Positions 20,712 to 35,700 of a stretch of 64,000 nt of DNA are shown in pieces. The notes under the pieces are model-generated. The model was not told where the DNA came from, made no database searches, and saw nothing but the letters and a program-made list of their open reading frames with translations. This stretch comes from Protonemura montana (Eukaryota > Arthropoda > Insecta > Plecoptera > Nemouridae): contig OX387603.1 in NCBI GenBank assembly GCA_947568835.1, positions 21,600,651 to 21,664,650 of the forward strand, read 5' to 3'. Numbering within the stretch: position 1 is the stretch's first letter; each line of letters begins with the position of its first letter. The translations under genes and the position numbers were made by a program.

Positions 20712-23700
20712 CTGGAGACAAGATACAAGAGATATGGGGAAGGTGTCACAATAAACAGAATCAAAACTACTGGAGCTACATTCAAAGTGGAAATAAAATG
20801 CAACTGAAAAATCTATGATATTGAACATTAAAACTGGACATTGATAGAATATAGAATAGGTAACCGTGCTTTATCTTTTGCTTTTAATATCTAGTTTCCA
20901 GCATACAATGTACAACTGATGAAAGAAATGTTTATGTACATGAATAATAAACAGCTCTCAATAGCCTTAAAGGCTGAAAATAACTCTGTCCAGTGACACT
21001 TAAATATGTACCAAATGCATTTTCAATTACAAGGCTATTCTAATAGGTGCCGATGTTGAAAATCATAAGAGTCGTTAGATATTATTTTTTATGTGCAATC
21101 CATGTACATGCACGGAACGAAACCCTTCTCCAATGTATGTCGTGCACTAGGCATTTAACAGTTTAAGACAGTTACCCACTCTGACGATGCAATCACAAAA
21201 GGGAGCAGTATTAATTAAATAGACGGAAGAACCCACTGCTAAAAGAATTACGCGTTTGTACAGCATACCTATAAAATCCAAGTAAAAGAATGGAATCTCA
21301 TCACACGTGCCCACAAAAAAAACTATATCTTAATATTGCAATGTTACAACTCATATTGTCATTAGTTTATCTTACTATGGTGTTAGCAAGTTGGCATTAG
21401 CGCCTGTTCCTTCCCACCCCATTCCACCGATCCCCTTCCATTCTTGGGTTAAAAGAAACAATCTTTGAAACTACCAAGTCATGCCAAATAGGGTGGCGCG
21501 CACAAGAAAGCAAGAAAGAAACGAAACGATAATCAAGTGGTGGTGGGGCGGAATCGTTGAGGAGAGGAGAAAAGGGAAGCTCTGTGCTCCATGCGCTTCG
21601 GTTGTTTGTTTGTCTTCTTAGGCTGTTGACAAAACAAGAGCAAAAGGAAGCACATTATGGTCAAGATTTTCAAGAAGAATAAATAAGAGTTAGTTGTAGC
21701 TGGAAATCAACTAACGGCCAAATAGTTATGTTAGTTATGTTAGCACAAGAGAATTACTCACCACTCCACAATACAAGTTATGCCAGAATACCAAAGGCCA
21801 CCGGATTAATAACACAGCATACTGGAGCCGTGCCATTCAGACAGCAGCAAAACATTGCAATAATAAGCCATACTCTAAATCATCTTTTGCCATAAGCACA
21901 ACCACAAATTCAGCGGCATGCACTAACCAATACAACTAGCAAAGTACGCCAAGGAAACCAAGAAGTCTTGTTCTGAATCGACAACTATGAAATCCGAGAT
22001 GCAGGCGTCCGAGCCCGTGCCTATCGCGGCTGCCGGACCGAAACTTACCGTCTCTCTTTCCGGGGTCCATGCCGAGCTTTCGCATCCCCTCGCGCACCTC
22101 GGCGATGTCCGTAGAGCTCGCGCGGAACGTGTCGGAAACAAATTCGTGCGTGGGACTATCGGTGTCGGTGGTGGGGTTCGCTAAGACAGCCTCCGGATGC
22201 GTTTTTGCTACACGAACAGACATCCAATAACACTCACATACGCCAGACGAAACCGCACTACGCACACTTCTATTCAGTGGTCATAATAAACGAGTATACA
22301 CATCGAGATTTCAGACATGAAACATGCTTTGATCTGCATGCGAGTCGACAGTGGTCGCTAAACAGTTCACAGACATCAGGTAAACTAAAATGTATTCTGG
22401 TATTTCAGTCATCTAGTTTGGGTTTGTTCTCGTTAGATTCAGTTATGTACAGGTATGTTAGAATTCGAGTTTCCTTTATAATAAGTTTTTATAAAAAGTT
22501 GAGAATCATGCCCTTCTTTGTTACATATATGACAAGCATCTTTCTTAAAAATAATATAGATATATCAACAAATATGATTGGGCCTTCAGTATCTTGTTAC
22601 GGCAATTCAGTTGCAGTTTAGTGCTACAAAAACATTAACTCACTATCAAATTTAGTATCAACAGTTTATTCCTAGTCAATGTTGAAACTATCAGGACAAA
22701 TGGCATTTGACTGAAACCAGCTACCAAGTTATTGAGGTCTGTGACTTGCTAAGCCTTATCAACCACTGGACTGAGAGATGAGGTGAAGCATTCAAGATGT
22801 GCTTTAGAGAAGACTAGGTTTTCACCTGCGGGTTCTCCTTGGGTGCCGTCCAGACGGTTAGTGCTGCCCTCTTGCGCCATCGAGGAGAGCTCGTTGGCTT
22901 GCCGGATCAGGCTCACTCGATAGAAGTAGTTCCGCCAGAAGTTTTCCTCGTTGATCCTGAAACCCAATTTCACAATGGGACTTGTCATACTTGCAGCAAA
23001 AATCGTTTACTGCTGCTTGGATTGGCGGCTCTCACATAATTAATTTGTGAAGGGTTTTTGTTTCAATGGGTCATAGATAAGTCATTGGAAGTAACTTGAT
23101 CTAGACAAAGATTATTTTAACTTATTTTGAACGGCATTGCGCTTAAAGCATCAGCATTAAAGCATAAGGTGACTTCCAGTCCCATCGATCATGCAATACT
23201 CACACTTTAGGTACAAGTTCAAATCTCATCTTCTCGAGGTTGGGGTCTTCTGCTAAGGTGGCCATGGCGACGGGATACGTGACCTGGTAATCGAACTCAA
23301 ACTCGACGCCTGCGGGCGGGCTACGCACAAAGTTCCGCCTGTCCTGCAACACGAAACAAGCACACAATTTTATTATATGACGACATCGTTGTCATCTACT
23401 TGATACTCTCTGCATCGCCACAATCAAACCAATGCAAAAACGCCAAAATTATAGAAAATCATTTGAAAAATTCGAAATCTATTTTCCAGTTACCACGAAA
23501 GTTACCATGTTCGAGTTTCCATTTGTTAATCTCGTTTAGGCCACCAATCTGGGCCAGTGCTATTGGGAATTGAATGCTAAGGACTTGGATGATATCAAGC
23601 TGTGGTCGGGACAACTCACTGTGGACAGCGTGAGGAACTCTTCCTTCAAGGCCTCCTCGTTGGGGCAGCCCACCCAGGGGGGCACTGCCACGTCCGAATT

Positions 23701-26700
23701 CTTCCCTTGCTTCTCTTTGATGAACGCGTCCTGCTCCTTGTTGAACTCTCCCAGAAGACTCTGAAACAACAAGCACGCGACCAAGTCAACATGGCGCTCA
23801 GATATCAGCAGTTAATACTAGTGTAACTCTTACTTCGTAGTTCCTAGTCATGTTCCCCTAAACCAACAGCACAGACAGACGAACGCTAAGGAAACAAAAC
23901 AGAAGCGTAACGCGAGTCGAGAAAATTCCACGGTAAATAATGTGGCGAGTGGGAAAACAACATAACTCTTAAGAGATAAACAGCAGATAAAAAAAGTTCT
24001 GTTCGGAACGAAAGAACTATATCTTTATCTCCGAGAAAGCGTTTCTACCCAGGACGAAAATGTCTTCGGTCGGTGTGCCGAGAGGATTGCGGGGGTCTTC
24101 CGTGGGACGTGATTCGTGGACGAGACAGGGGTGGTGGCCGGCGAAAAGTCGATGACCGCAGAGCAAAGATTGCCCACCAAGTCATGTCACCCGTGGGATT
24201 GCGAGGATGTGGAACAGGAAGGTTGCCACCGACGAAAGCTATTGCGGAGTCACAGTTTGTTCGGGAAGCTGGGTTTCAGTGGACATCGTTTCTTAAGGCA
24301 AATACAATATTGTGTCCAATACCCTGGAGTTTGGTACTGTCCCATGCAAAGATAATATATCTCCCACAAAAAAAAAGCTTAGATTAGCATTGCTTTAAAC
24401 ATAAAACGGGAATTTGTGAAGCTTCTGACAAATCGAAGTTTTCGATTTCGATTTTCGAATATTTCAATTTTTCGATTCCGGTTAACGCGAGTTTCTGGCG
24501 ACGGGGAAAAGTTTCGAATGAAAGCTGAGGAGGTGGATTTGCATTACTTTCGACGTTGACATATGCTTTCAGAAAACTTAAGTATCAACCCATCGTGGCT
24601 GTTTGGCTCAACATCGGGTAAGCTTTCAGATATAAGTTGCACCACAAACATTCTCGTTACATATGACCACGTCTTTATTTGCTACCGAACAAGGAGATAC
24701 GAAATGATTGACAAAAACGAAGCGAAAAGGGGGGCATTTTCCATTGACCTACATCCCATTTCACACACGAGCCAGCGCGAGAGGGGGGATTTCTCGCTTT
24801 GGTTACGAGCTTGCTCTTCGGTTGGCCGGTCCTATTCGGATTTTGGTGGTAACGAATTCCCTTCTCGAACAAGCTCGCTCCCTTTACCTTTATCGACCAG
24901 ACTTCACGTCACGATCAATGCGTGACGTCAGAGCACGCCGCGACGCCGAGCTCGCAGCGTCGCACGACAATCCGGCAGGCAGTGATATGACGTCGCCGTG
25001 GCGTTGTGTCCGCGTGCCAGGAGGCATGGCGTGCTCGCACGGCGCACGGGAAGCAAACCTCCCACAACGCCCCATACTGACCGTCACACGTCCAGGCAGC
25101 CTACTTGATTACTATCATAGGCCCGGACATTCAAGAAAGTAATAGACGGTCGGGAAAAGTAAAAAAGAATTTTAAAATCACGAAAGGCAAAAGATTTACA
25201 TCGACCTTGTGGCATTTCTTCTACAGAATCCTTCGTATGCATACATCCTCGTTTTCCGCTGTTTCCCTAATATTACTTTTATATTACATCTCATCTCGCT
25301 GCTTTTCCTAGCTGCAATTTGCTGGGCTTTGAATAGGTAATGAGGTTAGTCGTTAGTTCCGCACAGGATCGACCTTCGACGTCGACGTCGAGGCGCCGCG
25401 TTGGCAAACAGAGGTTAGTCTCGCAGAAGGAAAGAGAACCATCGCTTTCTTAGGGGAAGGCGATCAATCAATCACGAGTTCGAACCGATCGCAACGCGTG
25501 ATAAGGTCCCGAGTACAACAAAAGTTCGGCGTCAATCTTCGAATGAATGTCAATGTGACCGTCGGAGTGATCACGACGCCTGGCCGTCGCGACGCCTGCA
25601 CACGCAGCATCAGCAGCTGCCGGCGACTCCGCGACGCTGAAGAATGATTCGCGGACGCCCAACGACGCCAAGGAGAGCGAGAAAACTATTACCTTCTACT
25701 TTGGCATACAATGGTATTTTTTCGCTGAACTAGCGTGGATTGGTGCACGGCGAGTTTGTAATTTCAGAGGCTAGGTGCGTGCAGCATGCATCCGCGTTGA
25801 GTCGAAAGACAGCGACGGGAGCTTTTAGCGGCGTCCCGACGCCAAGATACGACGTGCCAATATATTGACAAGCAAAAAGCCAATAACCTGCCAATAACCA
25901 AAAAGTGAGCTCACAGAGGTGCATACTACCAAGGCTATGCATGCATCGACGCGATATCTCCGAGAGCTGATCGTTCAAAAGTGTCATCCCTGCAAATCCA
26001 CGAGATTTCTGTCCGCCGGGACTGTAGCCTGACGTCACGTTGATTACTGAGTTTAAATTAATGCAAAGCTGGTCGATCGTAGATGCTCTGCAGAGAGCGT
26101 CGAGGTCGGGAACAAAACTCGGCACTTCCACCGCGCCCCCGTTGCCCATTACTTTCGCTCCGCACAAAGCGGCTAAAGAAGAATGGCGTTCGTGAAGAAG
26201 AAAAACTCATCATCCGGTGTTTTCTTTCGCGTTTTCATTAATGCAAAGACATGTTCTTAATCACGAAAGTAGTTCCACGTGCACCAGGGCCGAGAGTTCG
26301 GGAAGTTTGTCGCCGCGTCGTTCCCGACTAGAACAAACATTCGCTAAATCAAGCTCAGTGCTGTCGACATCGCAGAAAATGTCGCAGAAAAATTTCCCCG
26401 CGATTTCCACTAAATGAGTTGGTTGGCAATTTGCAGAGCCAGGGGAAACGCAATTATTTTCCCGTTTTGCCTGTTTTCCTCGTCCTGGAGATTGCTGGAG
26501 GTGTGTCGTCAGAGCAGACAAGGCGAGGCCAATTAGGGCCATCAAACCAGGTGAATAATTACAGGGACTACCTGTGAAAAACAACTGTAGTTTCCACTGT
26601 TGTTCATGAATGCTGCTTATAATTAGCACACTGAAACTAGTCGTGTTATTGTAACAGCAGGTAAAATTTAGCAATTAATTCCGCTGTAAACCTATTGAAC

Positions 26701-29700
26701 TTCTAAAATCAGCATCGATGCTGCATCAACTGAAATGCGACGCACAAAAGAGACATGGGATTGTTTCACTGGTTGTGTACCTTGAAGTACAAAACAAAAC
26801 GCCACGCGTGGGCTGAACAGAAAACCAATAATTCACATGTTCCCATTCCACAGTCGAGCGTTAGTTCGAACTTTGACATGCACAGAAAACCTGTCTGCAA
26901 GAATTTAAATGTTAACAAACGAACTGTGCATTTCCATGTGACCGATATTTTTTTATTATTATTATTGAGCCAATGGTGATGACCAGCTTGTTCGCTTTGA
27001 TTTTATAATCCAGCCCCTGGCATACGAGTCGACTGAATTGCAGCAATTTCAAACAAAAGCAAGCCGACGTGAAAAGGCCACTCTGGAACTTTCCGCGGTG
27101 GCGAAGCTTGACAGCCGACCGCGGCGCTATGCCGCTTGCTGACTTGCTCGCTGCCGACAGTTCTGGGGAGAGACGGCGAGACCGCATTGATGCACGCCGC
27201 GTTACCTCGTTAGAATACTTCAAACATATAGGTGTAGGTAACGCATAGATTAGATTTGTGTTAAGACCATATAGCTAAACCATGTTCGGTAATCATATCT
27301 GCACACCTCATTACATTCTAAAAGCGAGTAGAAACTCGACAGACGCCGTAAACCGACGCCATGATCCAGAGCTGCTTTAATTATTATTAAGATAATCCCT
27401 CACATCGACAGTAAATTTCAAAAGGGCGAACTGATAAGCGGCGTCGACATTTACCAAAGAACACACTCAAGAGTTGAACTAGTTAAACGTTTTATAATGT
27501 AGCAGAGCTAACGTACGGGCTCGGCGGAGGAGGCAGACAGTATCGCGTTTAACCCGCACGCGCCATTATCCGAAACTTACCACTCAGCCGGGGTAGGGTT
27601 GCGTCTCGCGGCACGACCGCCCTGCTCGGTCGTCTTATTCGCGAGGGAATAAATATCCGGCCAAGTTGCCGGCACAATTTCCGCCCGGAATTATATAAGA
27701 TGCAAACGCCAACGCCGTCGCAGTCGCAGCCGAGTAAGTCATAACAATTCGAATTGGAAAGTTTTGAGAGAAAAGTCAATTCGAAGTCGTTATTGGAGTT
27801 TGATTAAATACCGGTTTTGTAGCTTTAAACTGTAATTAACATCCTTAGTTTTCTATATCCAGTAAAGGGAGATGTTGGGAGGTGAGGGAGGGAAAAGCCA
27901 ATATCCGGAGACTTGCAGATTCAAAGAAAAGCAATGAAAATCTAAAAATCTATGGATCAAGTACAAGCGTGAACTCCGCACGAATATTCTTCGAGGAAAA
28001 TCGAAGATATTCGAGAAGCAAGGTACACGGTAAGTGACCTTAGGCAAACACGACGGGCTCTGTTTTTGGGCATGCCACCTTTGACCCGCTTACGATCACG
28101 CTACACTTTAGGGAAGCGATAGCCAAAACGTGGCCGTCGTGGCGGTGGTAGTTGCCCGATCGATATTACGAGCAAGAAACACGTCGCGACGCCAACAAAG
28201 TCCGACGCCTGGCCAGCCGAGCCGTCGCACGGACACATTTACAGGCTGCAAATGGTGAACGCTGCGTGCTGCTATCAAACCCATCATCAAGCCTGTGTTG
28301 TTATTTACAGATCACCGACAATCGCCTCCGATCTGCTTGTTTGGGAACGCAATCAATTGCATCGCAGGCGAGGCATTCATCTGTCAAGTCGTGATGAGCG
28401 TGTGGCTATCAGAACTACAACATTGAATGTGCAGAATGAAAATACACATTACCTTGGTGACTCTCCTCTCAATGCAAATATAATATGTGTATAAAATAGA
28501 TGAAGTATACCAACTAGTGCAAACAAAAGATGGATATAATCCATGACAATTATTTGTCGCCATTATTTTTCACATGCGTTTGTCAGTTATTTATTCATTG
28601 ACATGATGCTGTAACTGTGACCATATAAAAAAACGTTAAACGTGTCTTTTTTGCCTCGTATCCCATAGCTAACAGACGTGCTATGGCCAAGCACCCGACA
28701 TCGCCAATAAAACTGTATTAGAAACGATTTTCCGAAATGTTTTATGCAATAATCGCTCGGCGAATTTCCGAGCGGTAGATTTCCCTTACGGCCCACACGG
28801 CCGTGGCTCCCCGGTATCCTGGCCTAGCTCAAGGTGATCAAATATTGATCAAAGAGCTACAAGATTAGTGATGGCAGTGCCACGCTTAAACAAGAGTAAA
28901 CCGGGCCGAACGATACTTACCAAAAGATCCATCATTTTCCTGTCATTAAGAGAGCGACGGCAAATTACCTGCAGCGATTAGGAGTTATTTAGCACTTTGA
29001 TCTAAATCCATCGACGACAAGCAAGTTAAACATCTGTTCGGTGATCGCACAGTTCTAATGTGGCTCCAACTAATCGATAGGAGTAAAGACGTGCCCGCGG
29101 AAAGTTACCTCGAGTCGCAAGTTAATTTTTTAACAGATACATGAGAGTCATTGAGTTCGTATATTTCACTAAATGCCGGGCCTGGAAGTCTAGGACCAGG
29201 AAGTTATTCGAGGAAAAACTATGGAACCAAGTATACCGGCCCATCGGAAATCAACCGAACGGCGAGTCGCGTGCTGGACTTTGAACTGTCCACACCAGAC
29301 GGGGGGTCGGCGCCATTAGCTGCAGATGCATCGCGGAAAAACAAAGCATTCATGTAACCCCAAACGTTCGGACCCGGACCCAGACGAAGACATCGAAACT
29401 CGTTCGACTTTTGTCTGCAGAAATCAGTACCATGCCTTCAATTTGCTTTGTTCGTGTACAAGATTTCCAAAGGAAAATTACTTCCCTCGATTTGACCTCT
29501 ACACAAAGAAGACAGATTGATTCGCTTTCCGTCACCTTGCGCGAACCCGGGACTGGTTACTAGCGTGGGAGGGCAGGACGAGCAGACAAGGGAGTATATA
29601 CCAGTGCGGGTGGGCACAACGTAGGAGACCCCCCAAACCGAATTAGCGGTCACCCCGGCCAACGAAGCCGCAGGCACTCGACAATCGAATCGATAAATCA

Positions 29701-32700
29701 CAAGACGAACTTGACCTGATCGAGAGCGAGAACCAACGCTGAACGACGCAATGCGTTCAGCACAGGGCACTGGATTGCACGGCCACGGACCAGTCCTCAC
29801 AACGGCAACAAGTGACCCGTGCGCGAAATTACGTGCAAAATGAGCGTCGGCATCTGTGGATTGTACTCGCCGCTCGCATCATTCACCATTAGCCTGCGCG
29901 CGCGGACGCAAATGTTTAAGCGTCGGCGTCGGCCGGTTCGTCGACGACAACGACGACGTCGCATTCATGGGCGACGTCGGGATCACAATAAGCTCTGCCG
30001 AGGTTGATTGATGGCGTACCCGTACGCAACACCCACGCCACGCGTCTGCGCAAAGCGTCCGCGCGCACGACGCGTCGTAATTGGAATAGATTGGGCGATG
30101 GCGATGGATAATATGAACTGTAAAAACCATTGCAAGGATGGCCTAACAGTGAACATAGCCATCGGACTTGAGAGGTGCCAATGCAAACAGTGGCCGCGAC
30201 TTTGAGAAACAAAGTATTGAAGACCAGGCTATCTCTGCGATGTTTGGGAATTTTGCATCAGACTTTCTTTAGTCTATTTGACCAGAAGGCGTTGAGAACG
30301 ATATCGCAGAGATTTTTTACCAGGGTTCCTCGTGGTTCAGGATCAGGGGAAGCGGGCACTACAAGGCCCTTAAAGGTCAATGATATGCGCCCGAGATGCG
30401 GGTAGATGAAAGATCCAGTGGGAATAATGCATGGAACGGGATCAGGAAGCGAGCGGCGAAGTTGCGAGAGCAATTCTCCAGGAACCGGAAGTAGAGCTGA
30501 CTGTGGCCGATCGAATAGGAGGCCATGTGTGCGAGGGAGAGAGTTGAGGGTTGAGATTTGAGAGTTGAGGGACGGCGTTGGGGCGAAATGCAACGACGCT
30601 TTCAAGTTAGTCGCCGTCAGGTAATGAATTTGGACACTCGAGTGGCCGTCGAAAAGATTCGGAGGAGCTGAGTTTTCGCGCTCTATCGCTGCTGCGCAGA
30701 AATAAGAAGCACACCGGAGGAAAAAACGCTCGCATTGACGTCGAAGTGGACTAAGTTTTATCGTCAGCCGTCGTATTTCTTGATTGCGCGATTGCAATAA
30801 ATGGTAAGTGCATGGTAAGTGGTCTCTGCAAGGAAAGGTAAACATCGCTCTCGCGTCTCGAAGCGTTGTTTTCGCTCATTTCCCTCGGCCGCTCTATCGC
30901 TGTGGCACACGCTGGAAGCTTCCACAAGCTTCCACCATGCCGTGAGATCGATCAAACTCGGCACCTCCACCACCCGGCGAAAATAATTCATGTATGGCTG
31001 TGACGCACGTCAAGCCACAAGCACCGTTCAAATCCAGAAGGCCTCGAGGACTCTCAATCGAGCAATCTCCCAATCCCCTTCCCAGACCACACACACAAAC
31101 AGGCTCGCACAAGAGCACACGTGGGATCGGTCGTCCTTCCGACGCTTTGCTGACAATTTCACATACATTGCGGGGATCGTTGCCTCTGCACTGAAAAGAA
31201 GCCCGGCTCTCGCTGTGGTTTCGAGGGATGGTACACCATGGCCCATCTTAAAGCTTAGAACCGTAAGGAACGTAGGTCAGCCGCCAATGTTCGCTCCGAC
31301 TATTTTGGTCGAAGATGCTTGTGTCGCGAGTACCTTTGAAAACTCCGCGGGAAATCAGAATGAAGCGGGGAATTCCGGAAGGCGGCTGCGGCTATAATCG
31401 AGCGGCTGAAAGTTTTCCTGGCCACCTGCCAACCCTAGGCGCGTCAGCATGCATATTGCACATGCACTCGCTGCATCGTGGAAACTGCGGGTCACTGCAC
31501 TTTTGCGGTCGTCCCATTAATCGATGTTCGGGAGCGTACACTTTTCGGAAAAGAAGAGAGAGAATTTTAACAAATTCCTTGGCCAAGAAAGAGAACTTTG
31601 GGCGTGGGTAAATGATGAGGTAATTTTGTACCAAATCTTGAATTCAGCGGCACAGGAAATGAGATACGCGAGAAGATAAGAAATTGTTTTTCGAAAAATG
31701 GAAATGGAAGGGAAATCGACATTATTTTTCGGCGGATTTCAATTAGGGAAAGATTGAAAACTGTTTGGATTTATTTATAAATATTTTATATAAGGTTTCC
31801 ATTGAGACAAGCATGCTCACCACTTCCCAGGAAGGCTCAGAAACTCGCATATTTGAAATCGTGACTTCCCAAGCAAGGCATAGTTCTTGGGTAATAGGTC
31901 GCGGTGATAGCAACTTGGAGCGCGAGCAAGGTTCGAAGCAGGGACTCTTGAGGACAGAAGTAGGACTTGACCCGTGCTTTTCACTCTAGTGGTGCAAGCG
32001 AGCAGCCCATGCAATTCCAGCCCGTGCCGGCGACGGCTTAGCAGGAACGGCCGGGAACGGTGCAGGGAATCTAGAGTTGGTTACTTGAAGATATGCCTCC
32101 TTATCCAAAGTGCCGGCGTCCTCCCAACCCTCGTCTTCTCTGCTGTGCCCCCCAGACGCAGCTACCTCTTATTTGCCGGCTTATCGCACAGCAAATGCTG
32201 AGTAATGAATCTCTTTGCCTTGGACCCAGTCGAGCGAAAACCATGGAAAAGTTGTCCAATGTGCGCGTAACTTACAAGGGTTGTGTGTGTGGCCTTCTGT
32301 GGAATTCAGGCAGCAGTGTATTTTTGGTCACACGGCTATATTTATAAAGTCGATCGATACGACGGATTTTTTGTTAGATTTTAAAGAATAAATCAAATAT
32401 TGTGTGTGCAGTAAATCGTTATTAACGATGGTGGCGTGCTAAATTTTAATCAGCTGAAAGGTAGCCCGCTGCGACCTCTGGAAAACACATTGTTTTACGA
32501 GGTAACATACCTGGCAGTGTTATCAGAAAGCCAACTGTCGCTATAGAGCGCAATATTCAGGTTTAAAATTAAACCACATGAAATTGTAAATATTTGCTGA
32601 ACTCAAATGAGATTTTATGTAATGAGTGGATTCACGCTTCAATACTAATTTGCACGTGAAACTGGGTACATGCCCGAGAACTTTTTTCAGTGTGAAAATT

Positions 32701-35700
32701 GTTGCCCAATTAAAAACGCCTGAAAAGCCATTGCGAGTTACTCGATATTGAAAAATGAAGAGCAAATACAATCGCAATGTCGATTAAAAAATGGATTACA
32801 ACGAGAAAAAAATATGTAATCTGTATCAAATACTGTAATTAACTTTTCCGAGGCACATTTTCAGTAGGAAGCGATAAAGAAGATTGACAGATAAGCGCAC
32901 GGTTCGTCGGTCATCCACTTCCGTTATACGAATTAGAGGATTCACGCGTGAAATTTGTCGCGCGAACTACAATCCAATGCGATTTTCTAATGACGCCGAA
33001 AACACGAGACACGAATCTAATGAAACGCCTCGCCTCGACGCATTCGTAGTTCGTCAGACGTTGCTATGCCAGTCAGCGAGGTCTGATTGAAACTAAAGCG
33101 CTGCAATGCGCCATTCCAGGGACGAGCATCGCGATAATGTTACTTCGACATCGCCAACAGTGAACTTCGCAAAGAAGTCTCAGAAAATACTGTAAGGTTC
33201 AAAATTTCAATTGATTCAACTACGCTGTAACTCAACGATGCTGCATACTCGCCAGGGATTCGGAATGGTGCTCGTTCTGACCGCATTTTAAAGTGCATTG
33301 CATACTTTTATTCTTGCATACTTCGGCACTTTTATTAGGTCACTCTAATTACGTGCACTTTATGAACTGATAAAAAAACAATTAGTTCACCGGGAAATGT
33401 CGGAAGAGGGTTAATTTCACGGAGAAGGAAATGAAATGGGTGCCGAGCCAGCAGAGGTCAAAGAATCAAAATAATACAACTATAGAAGCACAAAGATACA
33501 ATATTTTGGGTAGTTCAAAGGTCGAGGACTAACTAAGTGGGTATCTTTCCGGTATCACAGAATCGCGAGTTTGATTTTATTAATATGGTTCTGGGTAAAC
33601 ATGGGTAATTAAACGATTTTACGAAGGTTTCGGAGCCCGCGGTTGATGACTCGGTTGATAATGCAATATCGTTGAAAAGATTGCATTGGTCCAACAAAAA
33701 AATTGTTTAATGCATGCATTAGTTTGCACTTAAGAGCTGCTGTTCAAGAACAAGACCAACAAAGTGTTTACTGTAAAGTTATCGTCGCAATGTAACAAAA
33801 TGTTTGAAAGAACAGAAACAAACATGGAAGACCACATCACTGTGTGTACCGCAATTACTGTAGGTGGGTAATTACTGTAATAACAGCAACAGAAAATTGC
33901 CAGCCAACGACTCGCCGAGAAGAAGTCAAGATGACACATATCTCTAATTGGAAAGAGACGCGGAGATCACATGGGCAATAACATCATCTCGCTATATTGC
34001 TGTAGCACACCCAGCGCAAGCAACAAAATCGAGCGAATCGAGGAGAAACGAGATCAATTTGCGGACTCTCAGCTAGTTTCTGCGAGTACATTTCGCTCGT
34101 TCTGTTTTCTTTGGCGGCGAGGGAAAGAGGGGTGGGGGGGGGGGGGGGGGCGAAGAAAGGAAGCGAACAAACAATCGAAGTAATCCAGAGAATGGCGAGC
34201 AATAATGAAGATCAGTGTGCGGGAGAGAGCGTCTTCGCCATCATCGTCATCAGCCGGATCGGTGAGAGCCGCCACTGCATAGAGAGTGACCAACTCATGT
34301 ATGGCCGCCATGTTTATACCATGCTATGATGAAAAGTGTTAGGAAATGAGTTCTACCTCGAAGTTGCACAACATTTTCTGCGCTCCTTTAATTTCTTTGC
34401 TCCCCAACTCAGGTTAGAAGCGCGATCGAGTTTTGTGCCTGGTAGACAGGAACAGCTTTAAAGTTTGAACTGTTAAACGGAGAATCGATCAAACATGGCG
34501 TCCATTCAACACGCACGGAGGTGGCTATTCAGCACCCAGCATCCTCTAGAGTTCCACCGCGTTCGGGCCGTCGATCATCCCATGCTGGTATATTGTGCCG
34601 ACGCTGGGCGTCGCGATATTGCACCGATGAATGGACGCTCTCGACGCCGTGCAACGACGAACGTAGCTACAATAGTACACAATATGGATGCAATCAATTG
34701 CCAACGACGCCCCCCGTCCCTGTCCCTCCTAGCACCGGCTTGTAAAGTATAAAGCCGGCCACTTGGCGAAATAATGGAGCTTTTCAAAACGAATCAATAC
34801 GAGATGTGGATTCAACGGTGAGATACACCAGCCTGGCCACTTGTCTCTAAGTCGTGCCACTTCTTTCGGCCAGCGAACGAGAATAAATCTCGATTGCATC
34901 CAGAACGGTTTCTCTGCCAGCGCGCCGCTCGACACGTAATTCGCAAATCAAAATAAATAGCATTTTGCGCCATCCGCGAGACAAATATTAAGTTAGAAAG
35001 TAATAAAATAAGGTGGAGTAGGTGGGTAGGTACACCTTGCTATCAAATAACGTCTTTATATTTTAAACATAACAGTAAATGTGTCTCATTTGTAGTTGGA
35101 ACTGGGACGTAAATTGGACGCGCGCTGAAATTTACGAGGGTAGTTTTTTTCATCACACCTCTAGCGCTGTGTGCTGTGGACGTTCGCTCATCTTTTCCCA
35201 TACATCACGGCCGTCTAGGCGTAGAGTGGGCGGAATGATGCCCACCCAGCATGCCCACCCAGCATGCCCACCGGCGGGCACTAAGCGTTTCGCCAAGGGT
35301 TAGCGCTAGCCGCGGCAATTGGGCCAACTGCTCTCGGCGATGCGTCGTCAAGTAGCCAAGCCGTGAAGAAAAGTGCGAGGGAAAATTACGAGTGGCACTC
35401 TCTTTCTCTAGCTGAGATAAAACGTGGAACGCGAAATGAATTCATATCGCGTATCGCTTGAACGCAAGTCATCTCGCATTATGTGCAAAGGCGGACGGCG
35501 TTATAAGTTGAGAGCGAGCAAAATATATTAAACGTGTACATTTGTCGAGAAATTTATTTAAAATCTGTGTCCCTTTAGAGTGAGATAGGTAGTACTTTTC
35601 TTTTCGCCAGCGGATCCGAGATGAATTCGAGATGTGTAATAGCAAATCTCCGTGCCGTCTGTCTTCGAGACATGAATAGGTATTAGATGTCTGCAATGCA

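Noticed and set aside
24073..24387. Short ORFs at the start of Sap47 intron 4 (also 24563-25142)
   Set aside because: No motif, no splice structure and no homology recognised; GC-rich DNA gives open frames by chance.
30258..30845. 195-codon minus-strand ORF in Sap47 intron 4
   Set aside because: The longest ORF in the intron, but compositionally random with no recognisable domain, no splice support and no flanking exons.
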